DNA of 64,000 nt, from positions 62,001-126,000 of the forward strand of contig JAGMBO010000005.1 in assembly GCA_023129715.1 (NCBI GenBank), in the 5' to 3' direction. The notes beneath the pieces are model-generated. The model made no database searches and was not told the DNA's origin. It saw nothing but the letters and a program-made list of their open reading frames with translations. Within the stretch, counting starts at the first letter, position 1. The number at the start of each line of letters is the position of its first letter. Made by a program: the position numbers and the translations under genes. Source of the DNA: Candidatus Eiseniibacteriota bacterium (lineage in GTDB: Bacteria > Eisenbacteria > RBG-16-71-46 > CAIMUX01 > WJJG01). Positions 35,215 through 43,646 of this stretch are shown piece by piece.

Positions 35215-36177
35215 CTAGGAATGTATCTCGCTTAGAAACCGCCGCAGAATCTCAGGGGCAACCTCAGTCTTCGGTTTCGTATGGATCTCATTGGGAATCA
35301 GACAGCCCTGGCGGTCGAAGAAATAGAACGCCGCCGACGGGGAGGCCGCATAGCTCTCCTGGAAGGTGCGATTGAGGTCGTCCTGCAAGAGGGCCAGCTT
35401 CCGCTCGCCGACCATCTTCTTCAGCTTGCCGTAGCGATCGGACTTCAAGATCGGGAAGATCCGCACATCGCCAAACGCCTCACTTTCGGCAAACTCGGCG
35501 GCGAGCTCATCCAGAACGGCAAACTGCCGCTCGTAGCTGCATCACCCGGCGGGGGTCGCGTACCAGAGCATCACGCGATGTCCGCGCAGATCCTTGAAGC
35601 TGATCGTCTGGCCGTAGCTCGGCGAGGAGGGATTGACGTCGGAGAGTTCGAAATCGGGCGCGGGACACGGCTGGCGGATCTCGATCTCGGGACCGACGAA
35701 CGAGTCGGCCAGCCCGCCGGCATCGTAGACGAGCAGGCGCGGCCTGAACGTCCCCGCCTCTTCATAGACGTGTCGCAGGCGGATCGCTCGAAAAGGCCCC
35801 ATGTCCCACGTGCCGTCGCCGTCGAAATCCCAGTGCTTGATCAGGTCGCGCTGATGGGTCGAGTCGTCCCGGCAGGGATTGGCATTGAAGCGCAACGTGG
35901 TCAACCCGATGAAGCCCCTCAGGGGAAAGACCTCGAAGCGCGCCCGGGGCGGATGATTGCCGACCGGGGACACCGCCTCGGCGATTCCCGCCGGCGGCGC
36001 CTCGGCGACTTCCGCGGCCGGCGGCTCAGCGACAACCGCCGAGGCGGCGGAAGCCTTCCCGGCGTCATCCATCTGCCGGTCCTCGCCCCCGCAGCTCGCC
36101 ACGAGCAGTGCCAGGATCGTCACTCCCAACCCCGCAATCCGGGTGACTTCGCGCTTGTCGATGATCTTCACGAACAT
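35215..36177 (-). CDS. Selenocysteine-containing PKD-thioredoxin-like lipoprotein
   Basis: Read through one in-frame TGA (35542-35544), this is a 320-residue protein. The lipobox is LVASC (Cys 29), then an Ala/Pro/Glu linker, a PKD-type Ig domain (about 75-165, with HWDFDGDGTWD), and a thioredoxin/peroxiredoxin-like domain (about 172-320) starting FELSDVNPSSPSYGQTISFKDLRG. The TGA is codon 212, in TPAG-U-CSYERQFAVLDEL, exactly at the expected redox loop. After it the same frame continues with normal domain sequence (SAAFYFFDRQGCLIP). From base 18 after the TGA, a GUU loop is closed by an eight-base-pair stem, which fits bacterial SECIS rules. The start at 36177 follows GGGAGAGGAG. The likely role is a periplasmic thiol redox enzyme or peroxidase. 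The alternative is a pseudogene with one nonsense mutation. Confidence 0.83.
35514..35532 (-). promoter_or_regulatory. Candidate bacterial SECIS element
   Basis: On the minus strand, GAGCGGCA and TGCCGTTC pair over eight bases (one G-U) around a GUU triloop. The loop starts 18 bases after the in-frame TGA and has G in its first position, as the bacterial SECIS model requires (loop 3-14 bases, spacing about 16-37 bases). Confidence 0.78.
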
Positions 36178-36282
36178 CCCGCTCCTCTCCCTACTCCTCG
36201 CGTGTGCAACGCGATGCCGCAGTACGGCGCCCACGCGCCCGGGCCGGTTGCCAGGAAACACCCTATGCCTACGCGGCATCGG

Positions 36283-36321
36283 AATCACCTCGCGCGCTTC
36301 GGCACAGCCCAATGGGGCGAG
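36283..36321 (-). repeat. Structured intergenic repeat, copy 2
   Basis: Contains the same CGGCACAGCCCAATGGGG core as copy 1 and a shared AATCACCTC flank. On the minus strand it starts 16 bases after the metG stop. GCUUC/GAAGC, GCAC/GUGC and GCCC/GGGC can form a nested hairpin. It ends with GAGGTGATT, 106 bases upstream of the selenoprotein start. Confidence 0.8.
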
Positions 36322-36337
36322 ATTCGTGCGAAGCCGT

Positions 36338-38035
36338 CTAGTCGGTACTAGCCTCCGGAACGTCCCCGGGTTCCAGCTTGGGGAACAGAATCTTCGGTTT
36401 CTCGAAACGCCGCCCCGCGGGCAGCCCTTCCTCACCGATCCGGGCCCAGCTCCCCGGGCTCTGCGGCCCCTCGATCCCCAGCATCGCCGCCAGCCGACCG
36501 GCGCCCCCGGGAAGGAAGGGGGCCATCAGGCGCGCCAACCCTGCCGCGAGCTGCAGGCAAACGTGGATCGTCGTCGCGCACTGCGCGGGATCCTGCTTGC
36601 GGGTGACCCACGGTTTGCGATCGTCGAAATAGCGATTCCCCACGCGGGCAAGATCGATCATCGCCGCCTGGGCATGACGGAACTGGAACCGGTCGAGCAG
36701 GCCGCCGACCTTCTCGCGCGTCTCGGCGATCGCCGCCAGGGTCGCGCGGTCGGCCTCGCCGAGCGTACCGGCGGGCGGGACTTCACCCGCGAGGTTCTTC
36801 GCTCCGAAGCTGAGCGTGCGGTGGATGAAATTGCCCAGCACATCGGCCAGTTCCCCATTGGTCCGATGAAAGAAGTCGAGCCAGGAAAATTCCGAGTCGG
36901 CGGTCTCGGGCGCGATTGCCGTCAGGTAGTAGCGCAGGCGATCGGGGCCGAAGGTCTCGACGAGTTCTCGGACCTCGATCACCGCCCCGCGGCTCTTCGA
37001 GAACTTCTCCGCCGCCGCGCGGCCGGCGCGCATGAAGTTGAGGTACTCGTTGGCCACGACTACATCGGGTCGAATGTAGGTCTCCTGCCCCAGCAGCATC
37101 GCGGGAAAGATGATCGCATGGAAGGGGATGTTGTCCTTGCCGATGAAGTGGATCAGACGGGTGCCGGCATCCTGCCACAAGGTGCTCCAGTACTCGGGAC
37201 GGCCGCTGCGCTCGGCCCACACCTTGGTGTTGGTCACATAACCAATCGGAGCGTCGAACCAAACATAGATCCGCTTGCCCTCCGCATCGGGGTCGTCGAG
37301 GGGAATGCGCACGCCCCATTCGGTGTCGCGGGTCACGCAGCGGGACCGCAGACCCTCCCGCAGCCAGCTCATCGCCCCACCGCGAGTGTTCGGCCGCCAG
37401 TCGGTCTTCCCCTCGAGCCAGTCGCCAAGCGTCTCCTGGAAACGGTCGAGGCGCAGGAACCAGTGCAGCGTGTCCTTGAGCACCGGGGTCGTGCCGTCAC
37501 CCGGGACGGCGGAGCGCGGCTCGCGCAGCTCGGTCACCTCGTAGGTCGTGCCGCAATGATCGCATTGGTCGCCGCGGGCGTCGCCGCCGCACTTGGGACA
37601 GACACCCTCGACATAGCGGTCGGGCAGGAACATCCCGACCTTCTCGGAATAGTACTGCTGGATGCGCTGCTTCTCGATGTAGCCGCCGTCCAGCAGCTTG
37701 AGGAAGAACGCCTGGGTCAGCTCGTGGTGCTCGGGCCACGAAGTGCGGCCGTAGATGTCGAAGTCGATCTCCGCGGCCGCAAAGGCGGCTTCGTTCGCCG
37801 TATGGAAACGATCGATGATTTCCTGCGGCCCGACACCTTCCTCCATCGCCCGCAACGTGATCGGCACGCCGTGCTCGTCGGAACCGCAGATGAAGACGAC
37901 CTCCTCCCCCTTCATGCGCAAGTAACGCACGTAGATGTCGGGGGGCAGGTAGGCCCCGGCAAGGTGGCCGACATGGATGCGGCCATTTGCATACGGCAGC
38001 GCGCTCGTCACCAGTGTTCGCTCGAAGGTGCCCAC
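36338..38035 (-). CDS. metG: Methionyl-tRNA synthetase
   Basis: A 565-residue class I synthetase charging tRNA-Met. The HIGH motif is HVGH in LPYANGRIHVGHLAGAYLPPDIYVRY, the KMSKS motif is KFSKS, and the four-Cys zinc knuckle is CPKCGGDARGDQCDHCG. It also has VWFDAPIGYVTNTKVW and an anticodon-binding domain (FNRYFDDRKPW-like NRYFDDRKPW). It lacks the C-terminal dimerisation/tRNA-binding EMAP domain, so it is a short form. It is preceded by era in the same direction with a 91-base gap, and a structured repeat follows its stop. Confidence 0.97.
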   Translation of the reverse strand: MGTFERTLVTSALPYANGRIHVGHLAGAYLPPDIYVRYLRMKGEEVVFICGSDEHGVPITLRAMEEGVGPQEIIDRFHTANEAAFAAAEIDFDIYGRTSWPEHHELTQAFFLKLLDGGYIEKQRIQQYYSEKVGMFLPDRYVEGVCPKCGGDARGDQCDHCGTTYEVTELREPRSAVPGDGTTPVLKDTLHWFLRLDRFQETLGDWLEGKTDWRPNTRGGAMSWLREGLRSRCVTRDTEWGVRIPLDDPDAEGKRIYVWFDAPIGYVTNTKVWAERSGRPEYWSTLWQDAGTRLIHFIGKDNIPFHAIIFPAMLLGQETYIRPDVVVANEYLNFMRAGRAAAEKFSKSRGAVIEVRELVETFGPDRLRYYLTAIAPETADSEFSWLDFFHRTNGELADVLGNFIHRTLSFGAKNLAGEVPPAGTLGEADRATLAAIAETREKVGGLLDRFQFRHAQAAMIDLARVGNRYFDDRKPWVTRKQDPAQCATTIHVCLQLAAGLARLMAPFLPGGAGRLAAMLGIEGPQSPGSWARIGEEGLPAGRRFEKPKILFPKLEPGDVPEASTD

Positions 38036-38126
38036 AACGCCTCCCCTCTGTCTCCCGCCGCTCCCCGGGACGCCTCGTCCCGGGGAGCGAAGTTGGCCGC
38101 TACGTTCGGCGAAGCCCTCGCGGATG

Positions 38127-39068
38127 TCAAGATCCTGGCGGGGGGTACCCGAAACGCCGCAGCGCCTGCGCGTCGCGCCGCCAGTGTGGCTGCACCTTGA
38201 CGCGTAGTTCCAGGAAGACGGGCCGTTCGAGGAACGCCTCGATCGCCTCCCGGGCCTGCCGCCCCAAGCCCCGGATGGCTTTCCCCCCCTTGCCGATCAG
38301 GATCCCCTTCTGTGATTCGGTTTCGACCCAGACGATCGCCTCGATGAGATCCTTGCGGCCGGGATGCTCACGAAACTCGGCCAACTCGATCTCGACGCTA
38401 TAGGGAACTTCCTCGTGAAAACGATCGAAGGCCGCCTCCCGGATTAGCTCGGCAACGAAGAATCGCTCCGGGTGCTCGGTCAACTGATCGGCGGGATAGA
38501 AGGCGGGACCCCGCGGAAGGCGGGCGAAGATCTCGGCGAGCAGCGCCGGCAACCCCGCTCCCTTCAGGGCACTGATCGCGTGAAACCCGGCTTGGGGCAC
38601 CTCCCCGCGCAGCGCCTCGATGGCCGGCAGGCCCTCCTCGGCAGTGCGCAACAGGTCGGCTTTGTTCAGGGCCACGATCAGGGGCTTCCGTTGCGCTGCC
38701 TCTTGGACCCCGGGGGCGATACGGGGATGGCGGATATCGACCACATAGAGCAACACGTCTGCATCGCCGATGCTCTGTTCGACCTGGCGCATCATCGCCC
38801 CCTGGAGCTCGTAGCGGGGCTCCAGGATCCCGGGAGTATCGACGAAGATGATCTGCCCCCCATCGTTGGTGAGGATCCCGAGCGTGCGTCGCCGGGTCGT
38901 CTGCGGTTTCCGCGTCACGATCGCCAGACGCTCATCGAGGAGCGCATTGAGCAGCGTCGACTTGCCAGCATTCGGGTAGCCACAGATCGCCACGTAACCG
39001 CAGCGGAAGTCGGCTCCGCCCGCTACCTCGGTCTCGGAGCGCGTCTCCGGCAGGTCACCGTTCTCCAT
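38127..39068 (-). CDS. era: GTPase Era
   Basis: A 313-residue GTPase for 16S rRNA maturation and 30S assembly. The G1 box is GYPNAGKSTLLNAL, switch I carries the Thr-rich QTTRRRTLG, G3 is VDTPGILEP and G4 is NKAD. The C-terminal KH domain contains VETESQKGILIGKGGKAIRGLGRQAREAIE. It has a slightly extended N-terminus (about 22 residues before the G domain). The low-complexity polypurine tract upstream of its start would be in its leader. Confidence 0.96.
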   Translation of the reverse strand: MENGDLPETRSETEVAGGADFRCGYVAICGYPNAGKSTLLNALLDERLAIVTRKPQTTRRRTLGILTNDGGQIIFVDTPGILEPRYELQGAMMRQVEQSIGDADVLLYVVDIRHPRIAPGVQEAAQRKPLIVALNKADLLRTAEEGLPAIEALRGEVPQAGFHAISALKGAGLPALLAEIFARLPRGPAFYPADQLTEHPERFFVAELIREAAFDRFHEEVPYSVEIELAEFREHPGRKDLIEAIVWVETESQKGILIGKGGKAIRGLGRQAREAIEAFLERPVFLELRVKVQPHWRRDAQALRRFGYPPPGS

Positions 39069-39069
39069 C

Positions 39070-39185
39070 CTATTTCCCTCCCTCGCCGCCTCTTTCCCTC
39101 TTTCCCTCTTTCACTCTTTCATTCTCTCACTCTTTCACTCTTTCCGTCTTCCCGTCTTCCCGTTTTCCCGTTTTCCCGTCCCTCC
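39070..39185. repeat. Polypyrimidine/polypurine tandem tract
   Basis: About 115 bases of nearly pure pyrimidine on the plus strand. Part is built from eight-base units (TTTCACTC- and CCCGTTTT/CCCGTCTT-type, each two to four times). It lies in the 302-base gap between the divergent era and ispH genes. The rest of the gap holds the ispH promoter. Such a tract can form triplex DNA or vary in length by slippage. Confidence 0.8.
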
Positions 39186-39276
39186 CCGCCCACCACCTCC
39201 TCCCTCATGGCCGGGGCAATGCCGCGGGCACGGCGGCCATGCTCGAGACGCGTCGCTGCCCATTTGCCCTGGGGCT

Positions 39277-39305
39277 TTGGAGAATCGGGCGAAATCACGT
39301 ACAAT
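39277..39305 (+). promoter_or_regulatory. Promoter for ispH
   Basis: TTGGAG (39277-39282) and TACAAT (39300-39305) are separated by 17 bases, with a predicted start near 39312 and a leader of about 60 bases containing GGAGGGAG before the ATG at 39371. Confidence 0.62.
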
Positions 39306-39370
39306 TATGCCAGAGGGAGGCCGCCCACAGAAGGGCGCCCCTTCAGAGACAGCCGACGGAGGGAGAAACG

Positions 39371-40597
39371 ATGGCAGGCGACGCGGCACGGTCCCGCACC
39401 CTCGACCTGCCCGCGGATCCCCGCGCGCTCTTGGCGCACGTGCGGAAACGGGGCGAGCGATTGGTGTTGTCCGGGTTCGAGTTGCGCCTCGCCCGCGCCT
39501 ATGGCTTCTGCCAGGGGGTCCAGCGGGCGGTCGCCCGGGCCTTGCGAGCGGCCGAAGCCACCGTCCCCACCGCTGCTCGGGGAGTGGATCGCGAGGCGGC
39601 CCGCCTGTTCGTGACCGGGGAGATCATTCACAACCCGGCGATCAACGAGCAGCTGCGCCAGGCGGGCGTCATCCGCCTGCCGCCCCCGGGCACACCGGAC
39701 CGCCTAGCGGACATCGGTCCGCAGGATCGCGTGATCATCCCGGCGTTCGGCATCGACATCGATGAGCAGCGCCAAGTGCAGGCGATCGGATGCGAGGTGA
39801 TCGACACGACCTGCGAATGGGTGCGCAAGGTGTGGCAGGCGGCCGACGAGTTCTCCCGCGCGGGCCTCACCCTGGTGATCCACGGCAAGGCCGAGCATGA
39901 AGAGACCCGCGCGACCGCCTCGCGCATCCAGGGCCCCTGGGTCATCGTGCGCACGATTGCCGAGGCGACGGCGATCGCCGCCGCGGTGCGCGATCCGGTA
40001 GGCACCGCGAGCAGGAACCTGCCGACCAGGGACACGGGGATGGCCAGCCTCGGCTTCGATCCGGGCAGAGACCTGGATCGTCTCGGCCTGGTCAATCAGA
40101 CGACCATGCTCGAGAACGAAACCCAGGAGATCTCCCGTCTGCTGCGCGAGGCCCTCACCGAACGTTGGGGCGCCCCACCGGGCCCGGCATGCTACCGGGC
40201 ACTCGAGACCTTCTGCACGGCGACCCAGAAACGCCAGGAGGCCGTCCGTGAGCTGCTTGCCCCGGGAGACCTGCAGATGTTGATCGTCGTCGGCGGATTC
40301 CGTTCGAGCAACACCGCGCATCTGGCGCGCCTGGGAAGCGAGCGGATCCCGACCTTCCATGTCGAGGATGCCGACTGCCTGCTCGATGCGCACCGAATCC
40401 GGCACCGCCCCCCGGGCAAAGCCACGCCGGAAATCACCCGGGACTGGCTGCCCCCACCGCCCCGCCGGATCGGGCTGACCGCCGGCGCCTCGACCCCCGA
40501 GCGCGAAATCGGCCGCCTGCTGCAACGAGTCATCTCACTGCACCTCGAGACTGCCGCCTCCCCGCGCGGCACCCCCAGGGAGGAATCCCCCCGATGA
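39371..40597 (+). CDS. ispH: 4-hydroxy-3-methylbut-2-enyl diphosphate reductase (long form)
   Basis: A 408-residue Fe-S enzyme for the last MEP-pathway step, giving isopentenyl and dimethylallyl diphosphate. The three cluster Cys are in AYGFCQGVQRAV (Cys 47), VIDTTCEWVRKV and ALETFCTATQKRQ. Substrate-binding motifs FVTGEIIHNP, GGFRSSNTAHLA and TAGASTPE are present. Typical IspH has about 310 residues. This one belongs to the longer type with insertions around ASRNLPTRDTGMASLGFDP, known from planctomycetes and relatives. The start follows GGAGGGAG. Its stop overlaps the next start as ATGA. Confidence 0.93.
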   Translation: MAGDAARSRTLDLPADPRALLAHVRKRGERLVLSGFELRLARAYGFCQGVQRAVARALRAAEATVPTAARGVDREAARLFVTGEIIHNPAINEQLRQAGVIRLPPPGTPDRLADIGPQDRVIIPAFGIDIDEQRQVQAIGCEVIDTTCEWVRKVWQAADEFSRAGLTLVIHGKAEHEETRATASRIQGPWVIVRTIAEATAIAAAVRDPVGTASRNLPTRDTGMASLGFDPGRDLDRLGLVNQTTMLENETQEISRLLREALTERWGAPPGPACYRALETFCTATQKRQEAVRELLAPGDLQMLIVVGGFRSSNTAHLARLGSERIPTFHVEDADCLLDAHRIRHRPPGKATPEITRDWLPPPPRRIGLTAGASTPEREIGRLLQRVISLHLETAASPRGTPREESPR

Positions 40598-42816
40598 GCG
40601 GCGCAACCCACCAGCTTTCGTCAGGCCGGAGTCGCCGCGGCGGCCGGCGGCGCTGGTGGCCGCTCGGCGGAGGCCTCGCGATCGCCGCGGGAGCCCTCTT
40701 CGTCTTCAGCCCCCTGGTCAGCTGGGCGGGGCAGCCCCCCCCCGGGGGCCTCGTCGGTCGGGCAGCCCTGGCGAGCACCAGCGTCCCCGGCCCCGACGAG
40801 GAGAGCACCGCCCGGGTGAGCACCAGCGTCCCCGGCCCCGGCAAGGAGAACGCCGCCCGCGCGAGCCACTGGATCAATTGGACTCCGGGGCCGGAATCGG
40901 AACCCGACCGCAGCGGATACGATGCGCTCCATGTCGATCTGACCACCGAGATCGAATTCGCCACCGAGACGATTGTCGGCGAGGCGGTCTGGCTGCTCGA
41001 GCTGCGCGAGCCGTTGCCCGCCGACCTGTGTTTCGACTTCAGTGACGCGATGACGGTCACCGGCGCCTGGATCGCCGATCTTCCGGCGCGCTTCTTCCAG
41101 GCCGAGAACCGGCTGCACGTCACCCTCGGCGAGGCGCCGATCGCGGGAGAGCGCATGACGGTCCGGCTGACCTATGGTGGCAGTCCGGAACGGGGCTTCC
41201 TGCTCGGCTTCGAGTTTCGCGAGCTGGCGGGCGTGCCGGTTGCCTACACCAACTGCGAGCCGGTCGGCGCGCGCACCTGGTGGCCGTGCAAGGATCGCCC
41301 CGATGAGAAGTTCACCGCTGATCTGCGCTTCATCGTACCCGACACACTCGTGGCCGCCTCGAACGGCCTCCTGGAGGCGGTGACCCCTCTGCCGGATGGG
41401 CGCCGCTGCTACCACTGGGTGGAACGCTATCCGATTCCGCCCTATCTGATCAGCGTCGTCGCCACCGATTTCGCCTGCTTCGCCGATGAGTATGCGACCC
41501 TCGACGGCCGGCGCATGCCACTCACCTACTACGCCTTCCCCGCGCACCTCGCCAACGCCCAGCGCCAGTGGGCGGTGACCCCGGAAGCGATCACCTTCCT
41601 CGCCCGCACCTTCGGCGAGTACCCGTTCGTCGAAGAGAAGTACGGCATGGCGCAGTTTCCATGGGGCGGGGCGATGGAGCATCAGACGCTCACCAGCATG
41701 GGGAGCTACTTCCTCGACAATCCCGCTCCCCAAGACTGGATTATCGTTCACGAGCTCGCCCACCAGTGGTGGGGCAACTGGGTGACCTGCGGCACGTGGC
41801 GCGACATCTGGCTCAACGAGGGCTTCGCCGTTTACTGCGAGGCCCTCTGGGCGGAACACCGTGGGGGCATCGACAGCCTGCATGCACACATGGCCTACAA
41901 TCGGCGGCCCGGTTTCGCCGGATCGGTCTATGACCCCGACTTCATCTTCAACGCGACCGTATATCGCAAGGGCGCCTGGGTGCTCCACATGCTGCGGCAT
42001 GTCGTCGGGGAAAAGACCTTCTTCTCGGTCCTGGGCGACTATGGCCGGCGGCACGCCTACGCCACTGCGGTGACCGAGGACCTGCGAACCGCCTTCGCCG
42101 CCGCCACCGGAGACTCGCTGCATTGGTTCTTCGACCCATGGGTCTATGGCGAGGGGCGTCCGCTCTACGGTGTCTGGTGGGATCGATTGCGCCAAGCAGA
42201 GGACGGGCAGACGCAGGTGCGCGTGCGGATCGTCCAGGAGCCGAGTGGACCGCAGCTCTTCACCATGCCGCTCGATGCGCGCTTCCTGCTCAGCAATGGC
42301 GAGATCTTCGAGACGACGCTCTGGGACAGTCTCCCCGAGCAGGAATTCCTCGTGACCACGCCGGCACCGCCCGAGTCCCTGATCATCGATCCCGAGCAGT
42401 GGGTGTTGTGCCGGGTCCACTACGGAGCGCTCCCCTCGGCGGTCGCGGGCAGCGCGCGCGCGCCGACGGCATTCGCCCCACCGGCGCAGCTCGGCGCCCC
42501 CTACCCGAACCCGGCGCAGTCGGAGATCTGGATTCCCTTGCGTTGGCGCCACCCGGTGACGGAAACACCCGGGATAACCAGCGGCAACGAGACGGCGATC
42601 GAGTTGGCAATCTACGACGCGGGGGGACGGCTGGTGCGGCGCCTCGCGCCCCGCTACGCCGGACCGCGGGAGGACGGTTTTCACTGGGATGGACGCGCGA
42701 CCGGCGGCGCACCCGCCCCGGCGGGGGTCTACTTCGGTCGGTTGGAGGGCCGCGGCCTAGCCGGTGAAACGCGACCGGGGACTGCGCACGGCGTGCGCCT
42801 GCTCTTGCTCAACTAG
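40594..42816 (+). CDS. Secreted M1-family zinc aminopeptidase with FlgD/T9SS-like C-terminal domain
   Basis: A 740-residue protein. An N-terminal Arg-rich signal/anchor segment (LAIAAGALFVFSPLVSWAG) is followed by a linker with a tandem duplication (STSVPGPDEESTAR then STSVPGPGKENAAR). An M1 peptidase core has WGGAMEHQT (exopeptidase motif) and HELAHQWWG...WLNEGF, giving the zinc ligands His 386, His 390 and Glu 409. The last 110 residues (LGAPYPNPAQSEIWIPL...VELAIYDAGGRLVRRLAP-like...WDGRATGGAPAPAGVYF) match FlgD_ig or type A sorting domains used in T9SS-type or outer-surface display. It is coupled to ispH by an ATGA overlap, which is functionally unexpected. Confidence 0.9.
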   Translation: MSGATHQLSSGRSRRGGRRRWWPLGGGLAIAAGALFVFSPLVSWAGQPPPGGLVGRAALASTSVPGPDEESTARVSTSVPGPGKENAARASHWINWTPGPESEPDRSGYDALHVDLTTEIEFATETIVGEAVWLLELREPLPADLCFDFSDAMTVTGAWIADLPARFFQAENRLHVTLGEAPIAGERMTVRLTYGGSPERGFLLGFEFRELAGVPVAYTNCEPVGARTWWPCKDRPDEKFTADLRFIVPDTLVAASNGLLEAVTPLPDGRRCYHWVERYPIPPYLISVVATDFACFADEYATLDGRRMPLTYYAFPAHLANAQRQWAVTPEAITFLARTFGEYPFVEEKYGMAQFPWGGAMEHQTLTSMGSYFLDNPAPQDWIIVHELAHQWWGNWVTCGTWRDIWLNEGFAVYCEALWAEHRGGIDSLHAHMAYNRRPGFAGSVYDPDFIFNATVYRKGAWVLHMLRHVVGEKTFFSVLGDYGRRHAYATAVTEDLRTAFAAATGDSLHWFFDPWVYGEGRPLYGVWWDRLRQAEDGQTQVRVRIVQEPSGPQLFTMPLDARFLLSNGEIFETTLWDSLPEQEFLVTTPAPPESLIIDPEQWVLCRVHYGALPSAVAGSARAPTAFAPPAQLGAPYPNPAQSEIWIPLRWRHPVTETPGITSGNETAIELAIYDAGGRLVRRLAPRYAGPREDGFHWDGRATGGAPAPAGVYFGRLEGRGLAGETRPGTAHGVRLLLLN

Positions 42817-42853
42817 ATCACTTCGCGCGACTCGGCACAGTCTCTGGGACGAG
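42815..42853 (-). repeat. Structured intergenic repeat, copy 3 (diverged)
   Basis: Begins (plus strand) AGATCACTTCGCGCGACTCG and continues GCACAGTCTCTGGGACGAG. On the minus strand it starts 16 bases after the stop of the receiver-like gene. The inner stem is changed from GCCC/GGGC to GTC/GAC with a paired substitution. The outer stems are degenerate. It lies between convergent genes. Confidence 0.65.
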
Positions 42854-42869
42854 ATTCCCGCAAGACCTT

Positions 42870-43646
42870 TCAGGTCCCGTAGCGCCGTTGCTGATCCTCG
42901 GAACCGCGCACGAAGGGGGGCTGATCGATCGAGCGCTCCCCGACCTCTTCCTCTTCACCCGCCTCCAACCATGCCTCGGGCTTGATCACCGGCCGGCGGC
43001 ACTGGGCCTCGCGCTGGCTGCGCTCCAACCCACGGAGCTGAATCGTGCGCGCGGCGACATCGAGGTCGGCGGCGATATGGTTCAGCTCGGCCAGCTGCTG
43101 GCGCGCCCCGGCGATGTGCTTGCCGCGCAGTTCGGGAACCTCGCCCTCCCCACCATCGAGCAGGCCGAGGAAGGCATCCAACGAGTCGCCGCAGCGCTCC
43201 ATGCGATGCCGGACCTCGTCGAGGGCGTCGACGAGGTTCTTCCACCACTGCAACGCTCGCCGATCGGCATCGAAGAGCCGGCGTTGCATCCGCCGGAAGC
43301 GCACCCAGTGGCGCATGACCCGGTCGAGCCGGTAGGGAGTCAGCGACTCCCAGAAGAGCAGCTCGGAGAGCCCGCTGCGGGTCCATTTCTCTCCTTCCGC
43401 CTTCTCCCGGGAGGAGATGCCGATGATCGGAAACGCGTTGCGCGAGACGAAGCGCACGCGGGTGATGAAGTCGGGATCGGAAAAGGCCGACGCCTCGAGA
43501 TCGATGACCATGACATCGGCCGAACCGGCATAGGCCAGATCCATGCATTCCTGCTCGCTGGCCGCGAGACGGATCCGGCGCCGATGGTAGATCTGTTTGC
43601 GAATCGCCTGGCTCCCGGCAGGTTCGGCGACCAGAATGTTGAGCAT
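42870..43646 (-). CDS. Degenerate response-regulator receiver-like protein
   Basis: About 258 residues. The first 115 look like a receiver domain: NILVAEPAGSQAIRKQIYHRR, VMVIDLEASAFSDPDFITRVRFVSRNAFPIIGIS. However, the usual acidic pair at positions 8-9 is Glu-Pro and the conserved Lys is not seen, so normal aspartyl phosphorylation is doubtful. The remainder is helical and probably coiled coil (RMQRRLFDADRRALQWWKNLVDALDEVRHRMERCGDSLDAF). No output domain is recognised. The ATG at 43646 has only a weak ribosome site, and a GTG a few codons upstream is possible. No kinase is nearby. Confidence 0.6.
   Translation of the reverse strand: MLNILVAEPAGSQAIRKQIYHRRRIRLAASEQECMDLAYAGSADVMVIDLEASAFSDPDFITRVRFVSRNAFPIIGISSREKAEGEKWTRSGLSELLFWESLTPYRLDRVMRHWVRFRRMQRRLFDADRRALQWWKNLVDALDEVRHRMERCGDSLDAFLGLLDGGEGEVPELRGKHIAGARQQLAELNHIAADLDVAARTIQLRGLERSQREAQCRRPVIKPEAWLEAGEEEEVGERSIDQPPFVRGSEDQQRRYGT

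Noticed and set aside
35542-35544. Nonsense mutation or sequencing error instead of selenocysteine
   Set aside because: Kept as the alternative, but the position in the redox loop, the intact frame on both sides and the well-placed hairpin together favour a Sec codon.
39070-39185. CRISPR-like array in the pyrimidine-rich repeats
   Set aside because: Units are only about eight bases, contiguous and without spacers; it is a simple tandem tract.
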